From the NCBI RefSeq assembly GCF_932274485.2, contig NC_065883.2:10228222-10292221 (forward strand): DNA of 64,000 nucleotides. The letters are read 5' to 3'. The position numbers and the translations under genes were made by a program. Origin of the DNA: Patella vulgata. Its lineage: Eukaryota; Mollusca; Gastropoda; Patellidae. This document shows positions 40,701 through 62,045 of the stretch, in pieces (position 1 is the first letter of the stretch; every line of letters begins with the position of its first letter). The notes under the pieces are model-generated. The model worked only from the letters and a program-made list of their open reading frames with translations. It made no database searches and had not been told where the DNA came from.

Positions 40701-43534
40701 ATTAATTTAGAAATTTGAACATTCAAAAATTAATATGATGACCACATCTAATTCTATACAAGACAGACTAATTCCTGGTCATTAATCAGTGATTAAGTTT
40801 AATCATAGTAAGTGTTAAATATGCAAATTAGTTTAGAAAACTTGACAGTTTAAGCTCTGGTTAGAATTTCTAAATTAAATATCTATACATGTACGTACAC
40901 ATATTCAACAGTTAGTATACTGTTAAACATACATTATGCAAGAGCTAAATCTGCCTATTGCAGGTCTTTTATTAGGCCTGAAATGTTATTATAGAAACTA
41001 TTATTATTAATTAGACATTTATTAACAAAACAAGACCATGGCATCAGATACTCAAGATTTGAACTAGATTACATTTACATACATATATTTTTATCATTTG
41101 TTTATTTTTAAGTGACTTTGAGAACACCTTGTGGAAAATGTCTCTACAAAAAAAAATCTCATCATTAATATTTATAAAATTCCCAAGTTGCTAGGATAAA
41201 TAAATTTGTTTTGACAAGTTGCTAGGATGTACATATACATGTATCTGTTCACATATATTGTTGATTGGGCATTGTAATGTTCTGAAGTGAAATAGAATCT
41301 ACATTTACACTCTGACATATCTATTTATATATGGGTTAAATTTATCTATTTCTATCTATAATATCAGATATCAAAGTGTTGATTTATGATAATTCGTGCT
41401 AATAACCTGTCATCGTTATCTCTATTCCTTGAAAATATAACCTCTCCATAGTACTGTTAAAAAAACTTATATAATCCATTACCGTACAAATAACCTGTAT
41501 CAGATACATGTAATATTTTTAAAATACCTGCATGATTTGACGGTGGGCATACGAGAACACTGCGTACCCTGTTGTCGTTTCAAGGACAGGGTATTGATAT
41601 CAGGCTACTAGAAGGACTATGATTGAATAACCCTCACGAATCACTGTGGATGCCTTGAAAAGTGTCAAAGTGTAATAAAGTGTTATTGTATTGCAAAATT
41701 AATTTAGTGTTATTTGTTAAATTCGTTTTCAAGAAGCCTAAGGCTTATAAAATCAAGTTTGCAAGGTTAAAGGGGCATTATAGGAGATTAGATAAAAAAA
41801 GCGGACAGTTATCGCTATAATAGTTAATAAATAGATAATGTAAAGAGAATATGTTGAAAATTTCAAATTACTCCTCTCTTAACCTAGATATTTAGCGATT
41901 GAATTTTAGGTCTAGCCTCAATCATCATTACTAAGGTCGGTACGATAAAAAACATATGTCTCGATTATCCATTTTTTTATTTAATTATCAATGAGCGATC
42001 AGCAGCAGATAAGATTCTAATCCAGAAAATATAGCAGGCTAGCGATGCCATCGAGAGTTGATTATGGTCTTGTCATGTTAGTAAATGTCTTTTTAATGAT
42101 TTTTATAACATTTCAGGCCTAAAGAAAGACATATAATTGGCAAATTTAGTCTTTTATCTTAATACTTTATAATAAAAAAAAAACCCCGTCTAATCAAAAA
42201 ATATATCTTTTATTCTGCTGTTAGCCGACTTACAATATGATCGATCATTTAATACGTAACATAAGACCTCACACCCTTGAAATAATTACTGATAATTGAA
42301 CTTCCATTTGAACTGCAACTTATGCCTTATTAAGCTCTAGGACAATTTATCCCAGGATAGACCTAGGGGACACATTGTCCAGGGACGAATAGTCCTAGGG
42401 GATAAATTGCCCGGGGACGATTAGTCCCAGAGGGCAAATTACCTGGGAACGAATAGTCCCTTACCAGCCTTATTAGCTACATTTGTATCTAAAAATATAT
42501 CTTATATTAGACATGGCTTACATGACACTTATGGCCCAGGACTATGTACAGTGCTTTGTAGTGCAAGGTTATGTCTAGGCTAGCTCACGGATCTGTTCAA
42601 TCTGAATAATCTGATTAAAACACAGATCCTATGTCGTTTCGTTTTCTATAGTTCAAAATTATGTTTTCTTGGCCTTTTTCTAAAAATTAGGTGTTTACAT
42701 GTATGCAACACTAACAGTAAAAAAAATTTATTAGGTACAAAACCCGTAGGGTATAAATATTATTAATTTGAATTATAAAGATATCGACATAATCATTTCA
42801 CAGAATAAACACTGGTGTACTCTGTATCAGTCTATGGTCACTGGTGTACCTGTGACCTGTCATGCAAGGTTATCATTTATATAATTTCAATGTCAACTCA
42901 AATACAAGCCATTTTTAATATGTGTCATTCATTAAAAATAAATCTGCTACATGATTTCAAAAGCATAAAAAATAATGGACTATTTTAATGTAATGTCTGT
43001 TTATTATTACCATAGGTAAATAATTAAACACAACTGAGTAAATGAAATGAAATTAAGTTGGGAGTCCTATCCAGTATCATTGGATTGACATTAAATTTTT
43101 TAGTACAAAAAGTCCTCTATTTTGCGTAGGCTGCTTGTGCCAAGAATATAGCACAGTTCTTTAAGGATGAAGAAAATATGATTATTTGTCCAAAATCTAG
43201 GCAAAAGTATACAAAGCAATTCATCCTGACCTAGCTAATCCTGTTCCGACTTTTTTTTTTCGCCAATGCAATGATTGATTGAATGAATCACTCTCGTGGC
43301 TGTGTCTAGTGACTAGTGTTATACTTATAGTGTGTGTTATCTTCTTACGATGCCGTATTTTTTTTATTTTCTTTTCGAGAATGTTTAGTCGATAGATAGG
43401 CTACGCAGGGATGATTTATATTATATGAAGACGTACATTTAACGAAACTTACCCAATATTTCTTTCCTTCTTGTCGCATGAGGCTCGTCAGTGTAAGACC
43501 ATTCGAAGTCTGTTCTTGAGACAGTCGCTCCCAT
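25395..43534 (-). CDS. DEGS1: Sphingolipid delta-4 desaturase (DEGS1-like), three exons
   Basis: This converts dihydroceramide to ceramide by introducing the 4,5-trans double bond at the endoplasmic reticulum membrane. Joining 43534-43453, 33994-33252 and 25559-25395 gives 329 residues, close to the 323 of the human protein. The start [12 protein letters not shown] fits the MGxxxS N-myristoylation motif known for DEGS1. The three iron-binding His boxes are HEIAH (89-93), HLEHH (128-132) and HNEHH (259-263). Hydrophobic segments at about 45-80 and 150-225 form the membrane core. Introns are phase 1 and phase 0, of 9.5 and 7.7 kb, filled with repeats. It is head to head with YY1. No damage is seen, and the splice sites agree with the protein alignment I recall. 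Confidence 0.95.
25608..25992 (-). repeat. SINE-B with a SINE-A fragment inserted
   Basis: 25608-25755 is the 3' part of SINE-B, 25756-25893 a shortened SINE-A (GA-run, then GGAGGACCCGGAGAAAACCC), and 25894-25992 the remaining 5' part of SINE-B. The order shows that SINE-A arrived later. It lies in DEGS1 intron 2. Confidence 0.8.
25993..26486. other. Intron DNA, no feature
   Basis: DEGS1 intron 2 sequence with no recognised repeat. A 99-codon plus-strand frame shows no domain or coding character. Confidence 0.4.
26487..26602 (+). repeat. SINE-B fragment
   Basis: Diverged central part of SINE-B (TTGGTGTGCATGTCAAAGAA, then GGGCAAAATTTCCCTCATA). Head and tail are missing. Confidence 0.6.
26622..26900 (-). 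repeat. SINE-A copy with long C-run
   Basis: It keeps the GA-tail, body (GGATCTTTAGCAGTGG) and a diverged tRNA head, and ends in a run of about 16 C. Confidence 0.8.
26901..27500. other. Intron DNA, no gene
   Basis: DEGS1 intron 2. A 35-bp direct repeat (CTTGCTACCGCAGTGTAGAG, then TACAGATTTAA) occurs at about 27427 and 27472. Nothing else is seen. Confidence 0.4.
27501..27911 (+). mobile_element. TTAA-1 MITE, full length
   Basis: This is the best reference copy: left end TTAAAGATACATTATGGGAG, right end TTGCAGAATGTATGTTTAA, both at TTAA, 411 bp. The interior keeps TTGCTGAAAATTTCAGTCAA, ATTATCCATTTCATG and CAGGCCTAAAGAAAGACCTG. Confidence 0.85.
28005..28160. repeat. Relative of the CTCTCC-rich repeat at 11520
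   Basis: Diverged motifs AAAAGCTCTCCTGAGATTGG and ATTGCTCTCCTGG occur, ending in CAGCTCACCTGAAACCTG. Confidence 0.45.
28244..28492 (-). repeat. SINE-A copy, diverged
   Basis: Tail AGAGAGAGAAATGGGGTTTA, body GTGGGAGGAGACTGGGGTAC. The B-box region is deleted. It lies in DEGS1 intron 2. Confidence 0.8.
28838..29103 (-). repeat. SINE-A copy, near full length
   Basis: Complete from the GA-rich tail to the tRNA-like head (ATGCTAACCATTCGGCCATC in plus reading). Confidence 0.85.
29182..29704 (+). mobile_element. TTAA-1 MITE, long variant
   Basis: Ends TTAAAGATACATTATGGGAG and CATAATGTATGTTTAA. The middle holds about 130 bp not seen in other copies (around GGCGTTAACTCCACC). The variant is 523 bp. 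Confidence 0.75.
29705..30890. other. Intron DNA with a dispersed repeat
   Basis: About 30330-30560 recurs in reverse complement at 58270-58400 (shared TTTAATTAAATCAACCTGTC and neighbours). This marks an unnamed interspersed repeat. No exon is seen. Confidence 0.5.
30892..31080 (-). mobile_element. TTAA-1 MITE, strongly diverged
   Basis: AAGATGCATTATACATGTAA, TGCCTATTGGCATTGCAG and CATCTTGTCAAAATTTTCA keep the family order, but the right end is lost. Confidence 0.5.
31219..31583. mobile_element. MITE of the 22041 type, interrupted by another element
   Basis: The left part (ATTAAGACCACCTGCATTTT, then TTGTTGCCGAGGATCATGGG) and the right part (CGGTTAGCTCTAGTCCTG, then TTTACATCTCTGGCC) belong to one element. 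The insert at 31335-31524 splits them. Confidence 0.65.
31335..31524. mobile_element. Foldback MITE (TGTCAGGCAC family)
   Basis: It is flanked by GGTTAGAGTAA at 31324-31334 and 31525-31535, with ends CCTGGAAAC and TTTCCAGG. Several GTCAGGCAC / GTGCCTGAC motifs face each other. A second copy in opposite orientation is at 48014-48230. Confidence 0.7.
31712..31848 (-). repeat. SINE-A, tRNA head and half of the body
   Basis: Keeps GGAGGCAACCGGACTGCTCA to GGGTTAACCATTCGGCCAC (plus reading). The 3' half and tail are gone. Confidence 0.75.
31957..32213 (-). repeat. SINE-A copy without GA tail
   Basis: Runs from CCACTCCACACAAACTAGGT to ACATTAACCATTCGGCTATT with a small duplication at its left edge. 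Confidence 0.8.
32214..32760. other. Intron DNA with a dispersed repeat
   Basis: About 32255-32375 resembles 58140-58255 (TGGTTCAATTCTGTTCAGTA, then GTGGCATCCACTGTACATAG), an unnamed repeat. Two 66-codon plus-strand frames have no domain. Confidence 0.4.
32770..32995. repeat. Tandem duplication of about 110 bp
   Basis: AATACTGTTTATGAGTGAGT, then GATCTTAATCGGTCGATTAT and TTTTTGACAGGTCAGG recur once with small changes. The next 170 bp contain a fragment of the CAATCTGATT MITE family (GTCTGACGTCATAGGGTCAA, CTATAACCGGTCATATC). Confidence 0.7.
33252..33994 (-). CDS. DEGS1: DEGS1-like exon 2
   Basis: 743 nt after acceptor TTTTACAG, from [10 protein letters not shown] to IPGSRLPE, with donor GTGAGG. 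It carries all three His boxes and the membrane segments. Codons read past the donor ([10 protein letters not shown]) are intron. Confidence 0.95.
34008..34358 (+). mobile_element. TTAA-1 MITE, right end missing
   Basis: Starts AAAAGATGCATTATGGGACG about 13 bp upstream of the DEGS1 exon 2 acceptor on the minus strand, and keeps GTTGAAAATTTCAGTCAAAT. It ends before the usual GGCCTAAAGAAAGACC block. The acceptor's polypyrimidine tract is close to the element edge. Confidence 0.7.
34417..35410 (+). mobile_element. TTAA-3 element split by a Tc1 derivative
   Basis: It opens TTAAAGGTGAAGACCAACG, then TTTTCAACAAGGTTTCCATA, as in 18012-18640. After the inserted element (34639-35324) it resumes with ATTAGGATATTATAAATACG to about 35410. 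No right inverted repeat was found. Confidence 0.7.
34639..35324 (-). mobile_element. Internally deleted Tc1-type element (family B)
   Basis: A 29-bp perfect inverted repeat (TATACTCTTCAAAAAAAGTA, then GGGGATATT) bounds 686 bp. On the minus strand at about 35000-34830 it retains a transposase C-terminus out of frame ([14 protein letters not shown], then [11 protein letters not shown]), close to that of 6948-8437. It is a non-autonomous deletion derivative of the same or a sister family. Confidence 0.85.
35547..35769. mobile_element. Foldback MITE (AGAGCAAAAACATCG ends)
   Basis: AGAGCAAAAACATCGTAAGT at left and its near-complement ACTTACAATGTTTTTGCTCT at right. No coding frame is present. Confidence 0.65.
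35801..36650. mobile_element. Longer relative of the 35547 foldback element
   Basis: AGTGCAAAAACATTGTATGT at left and TCACTTACGATGTTTTTGCT at right are the same ends as in the preceding 223-bp element. The interior is AT-rich, with a TA microsatellite near 35925-35960 and a GACATCATAGTCAGAGAG segment. The right end could instead belong to a separate copy. Confidence 0.5.
36998..37290. repeat. Two diverged tandem units of about 140 bp
   Basis: GTTCACAAGGTTCTAAAAAC, then ACAAGGGCTGTAACTCTGGA recurs as GTTCACAAGGTTCAACAAAG, then ACAAGGGCCATAACTCTAGA. Similar blocks (GGGGGCATAACTTTGG) occur at 59770-60070. Confidence 0.65.
38230..39446. repeat. Recent segmental tandem duplication in DEGS1 intron 1
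   Basis: A unit starting AATGAAAGGACAGATGGTCG and running through a minus-strand TTAA-1 piece to TTAATAGTAATATGTACACT occurs at about 38244-38775. It occurs again at 38875-39446, with an extra partial copy of its first 80 bp at 38778-38857. The copies are nearly identical. The first lacks 42 bp present in the second, at a CGTTATC direct repeat. Confidence 0.85.
39447..40925. other. Intron DNA, AT-rich
   Basis: DEGS1 intron 1. A direct repeat of about 90 bp (TGGTCATTAATCAGTGATTA, then AGTGTTAAATATGCAAATTA) occurs at about 40648-40710 and 40775-40835. No exon is seen. Confidence 0.45.
40926..41075 (-). mobile_element. TTAA-1 MITE fragment
   Basis: One end only: TTAAACATACATTATGCAAG, then TTGCAGGTCTTTTATTAGGC, fading after GGCATCAGATACTC. 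Confidence 0.7.
41076..41766. other. Intron DNA, no feature
   Basis: No repeat family or exon was recognised. Confidence 0.4.
41767..42150 (+). mobile_element. TTAA-1 MITE, near full length
   Basis: Left end TTAAAGGGGCATTATAGGAG. The interior has GCGATTGAATTTTAGGTC and CATTTCAGGCCTAAAGAAAG; the right end is diverged. Confidence 0.75.
42335..42462. repeat. Short minisatellite (GGGACGAATAGTCC units)
   Basis: About three units of roughly 38 bp with GGGACGAATAGTCCTAGGGG, then ATAAATTGCC, each holding a small inverted repeat around GGACGA..TAGTCC. Confidence 0.65.
42463..43452. other. Intron DNA next to DEGS1 exon 1
   Basis: A partial CAATCTGATT-family MITE end lies at about 42600-42690 (AATCTGATTAAAACACAG). 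Otherwise no feature. Confidence 0.45.
43453..43534 (-). CDS. DEGS1: DEGS1-like exon 1
   Basis: 27 codons ([20 protein letters not shown], then TRRKEIL) plus one base, ending at donor GTAAGTTT. The ATG context is CAAAATGG. Confidence 0.95.
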
Positions 43535-56598
<13,064 letters not shown>

Positions 56599-56604
56599 TT
56601 AAAG

Positions 56605-57362
56605 GTAGGTTGTACCTTCTTAGTGAGAAGTTTTATTTTGGAAGCCTCTGTTCTGACCTTTGAAATAAATTATCAAGAAATATATAGAGAAAAATTGACA
56701 GACTAGATCATTTTGGGACTAACATGGTTCAATATTATTTCAATAATTTGCTTGTACTAGGGGTCTTTAGCTGTGGGAGAAAACCGGAAGACCCGAAGAA
56801 AGCCCATGAGGTTGGACAGGCAACCCTACATCATTTCATGAACAAACTGGGAATCAAAACCACACCACTTGACACAAGGACAGATGTTGTAACCTAAAGC
56901 ACTCGGCAAACCTCAGCAGATTCGAGTACCCTACATCTAGCCTCGGCTGTATGACGAAGTCCGCCATTGGAACTATTTCCAGTTCCCGAATTACCAGCGG
57001 CATTGCCCATGACGACACCTTTGAAGAATGTTTTATCATACAAATGTTTCGAAGTCTGACGCTGTTTTTCTTTCAAGTTTATCTGATTTTCTTTATCTGA
57101 AAATTCTAAACACGCTTCAAACGACGCAATTTTGATAACTTCTTTTTAAAAGCGGCAAGTTTTCCTAATAAGCAAACTGGTGCTGCATCACAATTATATA
57201 GACGTAGGTACATATCACTTACCGTCATACAGCTGAGGCTAGATGTAGAGTAACAGAATCTGCCGCGGTTTGCCGCTCTCTCTCTCTCTCTCTCTCTGAT
57301 AGATCAGTGTTTATATTTTTTACCTGGTTGTCTAATGTTGTTTTTCTTCTTTTTATTTTCAG
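56605..57362 (+). other. Probable intron in the YY1 3' UTR
   Basis: GTAGGT six bases after the stop is a good donor, and TTTATTTTCAG ending at 57362 a good acceptor. It would join the stop exon to a terminal exon with poly(A) signals. It contains a SINE-A (56690-56897). The stop is less than 50 nt from the junction, so nonsense-mediated decay would not be expected. Transcript reading through is the alternative. Confidence 0.5.
56690..56897 (-). repeat. SINE-A copy, diverged
   Basis: ACTAGATCATTTTGGGACTA to CACTTGACACAAGGACAG in plus reading. Tail and A-box end are lost. Confidence 0.75.
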
Positions 57363-57621
57363 GAATTCAAGATTTGTATACATGTAGATAAAACTTGAAA
57401 GTGACGTCATGTGTAATTATCCAATTGATGGACAACTTGTGTACATATAGTGTAAAATATATAAAACTACTGCCACAACTGTGAACTTTAAAGGGGTCAA
57501 GTGGCGAGACCTTTTGTTGTAATTATTATTATTATTATTGCCAGAAAGAGCTGTAGAAAAGCTTGGACTTGGAATTGCCGTTATTCTCAGTGAATTGTGC
57601 TTCGTGTAAACAAAACAGTTT

Positions 57622-57639
57622 AATAAATATTACAATAAA
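57622..57639 (+). terminator. YY1 poly(A) signals
   Basis: AATAAA at 57622-57627 and again at 57634-57639, just before an A-run, about 270 nt into the likely terminal exon. Confidence 0.6.
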
Positions 57640-57799
57640 AAAAAAAACATGTTTCAACGTTCAGATTTTACTGGTGACATACAGATCCACAGAATTACCC
57701 AAGCTGAGTTTCTTTTAAAACAAAAGTTAAAATAAATTATGAATTACAATTATTTAAAGTCTTTGATCCTTATTTGAATGATTTTGAATCCCTTGCAAA

Positions 57800-58116
57800 C
57801 AATCGGATTAAAATACAGATCTAAATTTCGTTTTGTTTTTTTATACTTTCGATGACCTGCACAACATGAAGATCTGGCCAGTTGTTGTGGAAGGTCATGT
57901 CAGGGGTCATGAGTGGCTTTTGACCCTATGACGTCAGACATATGATGTTGATGTTTCTAATGCACTGCCAAGAACTCTCCGTAACCGATTGTTTGTCCAG
58001 TCCCTCACTTCAACCAGAACAACTCTTCCAGATCCTAATTGTAGTGAAGACAAGTAAAACAAAATTTTAAACTATAAAAAACGAAACGAAATAGGATCTG
58101 TGTTTTAATCAGATTT
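57800..58116. mobile_element. CAATCTGATT-family MITE, full length with 9-bp duplication
   Basis: Ends CAATCGGATTAAAATACAG and the complement of GTGTTTTAATCAGATTT. The perfect duplication CCTTGCAAA flanks it (57791-57799, 58117-58125). This is the clearest copy of the family. Confidence 0.85.
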
Positions 58117-58125
58117 CCTTGCAAA

Positions 58126-58590
58126 CTACTGGTATAATATTGTGTAAGTTGAATCCCAAACAGGAATATCTGTCCAAAAATGGTTCAATTCTTTTCAGTA
58201 TTTACAAACAAATTGACAACATTTAGCATCCATTACAGATAGATGATAATATAACAAAACTCGGTACCAGGATGTTGTTTGTCCAATACAATAAATATGA
58301 TATTATGGACAGGTTGATTTAATTAAATTATTTACACTTAAAGGGTTGAAAGTTGGTAAAAACACAAAATAAAAAAAGTCCTTGTATATTAAAAAATCAC
58401 CTGAAACACATTTATAAAATCGCTTTCATGGGAAGACAGAGAGGGTGTCTTCTCCTTTTGTCATAATGAAAACAAGTTAAATAAGGAGGTCAAGCTGACT
58501 GATGCTTGGCAACATCAGTACCAGGATTTTCTGTGAAACTTTTTAAACTGATTGAATCCAAGCTGGGATATCTACTATTAGTATTTAAAC
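58126..58590. other. Dispersed repeats shared with 30.3 and 32.3 kb
   Basis: 58140-58255 resembles 32255-32375. 58270-58400 is the reverse complement of about 30330-30560. No gene is seen. Confidence 0.5.
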
Positions 58591-59048
58591 TGAGGCACCG
58601 GAACCCGGGTACCAGGGTATACAAATGGTACCCTGCCCTTTTCTGGGGTATACATGTATATGTAACGAGATTATCTGAATTTATTGTGAAATCTGATCAA
58701 TTATAGTGTCTCGTCAACACTTGCTCCTGAATATGAGCTCTTGCAAGAATCGTGTCTCTAAATCTGCTGTCTCGTTCAAAAAGCTTATTCTATTTTCTTG
58801 ATGAAGATTGGTGTTTTGAATGTCAAATTAAAAATAATTTTTTATGAGATGAATTGCTCATGATACGAAAATTGTGAATAATTAGCCTTTTATCTCTTTC
58901 ATTATCATGTATTTTAAAGGGTTTTATGTTGGAATTTAGAATTCTAGCGGCGCGTTCTCGGAATTGACAAATTTCAAAATTTTCTAGAGGCCGGGGGGAG
59001 AGGACCCCCCACCCCCCTATCTTTTGGTACCCTAGTTCCGGCGCCCTC
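58591..59048. mobile_element. Foldback-type MITE with 10-bp flanking repeat
   Basis: Ends TGAGGCACCGGAAC and the complement of GTTCCGGCGCCCTC form an imperfect 23-bp inverted repeat running on to GGGTACC. GTATTTAAAC lies on both sides (58581-58590, 59049-59058). A 95-codon minus-strand frame over it has no domain. Confidence 0.75.
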
Positions 59049-59283
59049 GTATTTAAACATTCATAATACAAGACACAAGCTTTATTTGGCAAAACCCAAT
59101 TGATGCACATATTTTAAATCTGATTGAATCAAAGCCAGATCATTTAGTGTTGGTATTGTGTTTTTGTTTTCTTAAATAAATATCAAATAATGAATCCCAG
59201 TACATATTAGCATAGATTCAGCCATGATAAGTTTGATATTTTCTGCATAATGAAAATGAAAAATCACGCATTGTTAATTCAAA

Positions 59284-59445
59284 CAAGCATTATTTATACA
59301 AGAGCTAAATCTGCCTATTGCAAGTCCTTTACGCCTTAAATGTTATATATAAACTATCAGACATTTATTAACACGGCAAGATCATAATCAACTCTTGATG
59401 CCATCGGATGGGTCCGATTTTAAACAGTAAAACGGTTCAGTCAGT
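59284..59445 (-). mobile_element. TTAA-1 MITE fragment
   Basis: AAGAGCTAAATCTGCCTATT, then GACATTTATTAACACGGCAA and CAACTCTTGATGCCATCGGA. The far end is missing. Confidence 0.7.
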
Positions 59446-59769
59446 TGGCACTCAACAAATGTACATTATTATTGTAATTTGGTGCGGTTTACCGTCCCTC
59501 TATGTGATTAAATGTTGTTCCTTGCAGGACAATACTAGTTGGAATTCAAATATCCACACCCAAGAACTGACTACCGCACCTCCAGAAAATTTTGTATATA
59601 TACTTTAGAACCATCAGGCTTTTTGGGACTTAGAGGCAAATATTCTGTCTAATTATTTTGCAACAGAGAAGAGGTTGGAAACCAGTAGCCATGCAAAGTG
59701 TGGAAATAGGTCACACAGCAGCAATACCTGGACAGCACCTTATCCAAAAGAATAATTTGGGATGTTGGG

Positions 59770-60070
59770 CAAATGGGGAATAACTCTGGAATAGGGTTCT
59801 TCCTTTCACAATGCCAATGCTCCACACCAAATTTAAACTACATCTGTTAAAAGCTACAGTCTCTCCCATTCACAAGGTTTCTGGAAAAGGGGGCATAACT
59901 TTGGTCTGAAAGGTCGCAGAATGCTGAATAGGGTTTCGTCCTTTTATGACCACAATGCTTCACATCAAATTTGAAAAGAATCTGTCCAAAACTGCAACCT
60001 CTTATCGCGTTCACAAGCCATTTGTTGACAAGCCATTTGTTGACGGACGGATGGAGTGATGATATTTGGG
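59770..60070. repeat. Two diverged tandem units with GGGGCATAACTTTGG
   Basis: Units of about 115 bp (ATAACTCTGGAATAGGGTTC versus GCATAACTTTGGTCTGAAAG, each with CCACAATGCTTCACATC-like parts), followed by the stutter GCCATTTGTTGACAA twice. Confidence 0.6.
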
Positions 60071-60300
60071 CATGTTGTTGATTGGAGAGTTGAGACAAGG
60101 TGGGCCAAAAAAATGTTACCAATTCTGATTGTAAACTACTTTTTAAATGTGAATACTTTAATAAAAAAAAATCAGAAAAATGTCACATATGTATGAAGTT
60201 TTTATTGGATATTAATAGTCTCCTATTTTGTCACTATTTCTGAACACGGTTCAGTAATTAATGACATGCTCAATCCATTCACCCCTTCTCTGAATTACAG

Positions 60301-60600
60301 TTGCTAGTGCACAGTGAATTATCTTATGAATGTTTGCCTTCAGAGTCTCTTTTGTTTAAGGATTGTTGTAGACTCTCTCCTTCAGATATACCCAAAGGAA
60401 TAGTCTACAGGGGAAAGATGAGGAGGGTGTGCCGGACATGGATCCATGTCACACAAGATAAACCTATCTCCAGGGAAATACCGCTGGAGGAATTCCAACA
60501 GAACATTTACGCAATGTGTGATAGCATCCTGTTGATAAATGACAGTATTCATAATATCAGGGTTTCAAGGTTACACTTTTCTTTGTGTATACATATATAG
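60301..60600 (+). CDS. Unassigned open frame with coding-like composition
   Basis: A frame of about 99 codons follows ATTACAG, a possible acceptor. It reads LVHSELSYECLPSESLLF, then KDCCRLSPSDIPKGIVYR and RVCRTWIHVTQDKPISREI, then PLEEFQQNIYAMCDSILLIN. GC content and residue balance are better than in neighbouring chance frames. I do not recognise the family. It lies between YY1 and the PAF1-like gene, just left of a TTAA-1 element, and could be an orphan exon or an old transposon piece. No partner exon was found. Confidence 0.3.
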   Translation: MLVHSELSYECLPSESLLFKDCCRLSPSDIPKGIVYRGKMRRVCRTWIHVTQDKPISREIPLEEFQQNIYAMCDSILLINDSIHNIRVSRLHFSLCIHI

Positions 60601-60623
60601 CTGACATTTCAACAAGTGTTAAC

Positions 60624-61004
60624 TTAAACAGGCATTATGTAAGAGCTAAATCTGCCTATTGCTGGTCTTTCTTTAGGCCTTAAATGTTATAAAAATTATT
60701 AATAAGACATTTATTAACATGACAAGACCATAATCAACCCTCGATGCCATCAGATGCTCCTGATTTTATGTAAATTAGAATGGTTCAGTCATTTAATTAT
60801 TTAATTTAAAAATGGAGAAACGAGACTAAGACTCATATGACCAGTAGGGTAGTTAAGATGAATGCACACATCTTGTCAAAACTACAACCATTGATAACTT
60901 TGATCAAAATGGAGTAATTTGAATGAAATTTTCAATATATTCATTTTGATTTATCTATTTTTGGAATATTATGAGAATGATCATTTTACATAATGCCCCT
61001 TTAA
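60624..61004 (-). mobile_element. TTAA-1 MITE, full length
   Basis: Ends TTAAACAGGCATTATGTAAG and TACATAATGCCCCTTTAA, both at TTAA. Inner blocks match 27501-27911 in reverse. Confidence 0.85.
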
Positions 61005-61102
61005 GGTTTGAAAACCAGTGATAGCATTCCTTATAAATGGTTGTTGTATTTCTATTGTGCTCAATTTCTTAATGCCACTCAACTATGGTTAGTGCTAAAT
61101 GA

Positions 61103-61275
61103 TAAGGCCAGCTCAATTTTTCGTCATAGGTCACGAGATGTAAACAGGGCTAACACACTAATCCCAGCCCTAACCCTGGACCTGGCCCCAATCCTAACTG
61201 ACAATCTCGCCAACAATCAAGTGCCCTAACCTTATTTACATCTCAGCGACTTTGATAAAAATTGAGCTGGACTTA
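61103..61275. mobile_element. MITE with inverted repeats (AGCTCAATTTTT family)
   Basis: TAAGGCCAGCTCAATTTTTC and ATTGAGCTGGACTTA ends. Core CTAACCCTGGACCTGGCCCC. Inverse-oriented relative of 1471-1653. Confidence 0.8.
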
Positions 61276-61439
61276 ACAAATAGATTTAGCGACTCAACTA
61301 TTAAATTCTTCATCAATTTATTATTCTTGATATAATATAAATCATGATTTTAACATTACACCGAGGTGAACTGTTAAAATTTTCATAAAAGTAGTTTCAA
61401 CATCTGCAAAAATTCTGAATAAAAGATAACAGATACTAT

Positions 61440-62010
61440 ACATATTTCGATATGGGTAGAGTTGTAATGAAGATGACATACATTATACATCCATATTAGG
61501 ATTATTTCCGACGTGGGAGGAGTTTGTAACGGAGATGACAGATATTATACATCCATATAAGGATTGTTTCTGATTGTGGGAGGAGTTTATAATGAAAATG
61601 ACAAACATTATACATCCTTATAAGGATTGTTTCTGATTGTGGGAGGAGTTTGTAATGAAGACATACATCCGTATAAGGATAATTTCCGATGTGAGAGGAA
61701 TTTGTAATCAAGATGACAGATATTATACGTCCATATAAGGATTGTTTCTGATTGTAGGAGGAGTTTGTAATGAAGACATACATCCGTATAAGGATAATTT
61801 CCGATGTGAGAGGAATTTGTAATCAAGATGACAGATATTATACGTCCATATAAGGATTGTTTCTGATTGTAGGAGGAGTTTGTAATGAAGACATACATCC
61901 GTATAAGGATAATTTCCGATGTGAGAGGAATTTGTAATGAAGATGACAGATATTATACGTCCATATAAGGATTGTTTCTGATTGTGGGAGGAGTTTATAA
62001 TGAAGCCTAA
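61440..62010. repeat. 115-bp tandem array beside the PAF1-like stop
   Basis: Three near-identical 115-bp units (TATTATACGTCCATATAAGG at 61721, 61836, 61951), each made of two half-units, preceded by more diverged half-units. The array is open on the minus strand for over 90 codons only because of its periodicity. It would fall into the 3' UTR of the minus-strand gene if transcription extends that far. Confidence 0.85.
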
Positions 62011-62045
62011 CTGAACATGATATAAAGCACTGTCAATGAATGTTA

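Noticed and set aside
58823-59110. 95-codon minus-strand frame as a gene fragment
   Set aside because: It lies across the end of a MITE with a direct repeat and shows no recognisable domain.
61502-61898. Minus-strand open frames with repeated ICHLRYKLLP-type motifs
   Set aside because: They follow the 115-bp tandem array; two overlapping versions exist because the units are nearly identical. There is no codon bias or domain.
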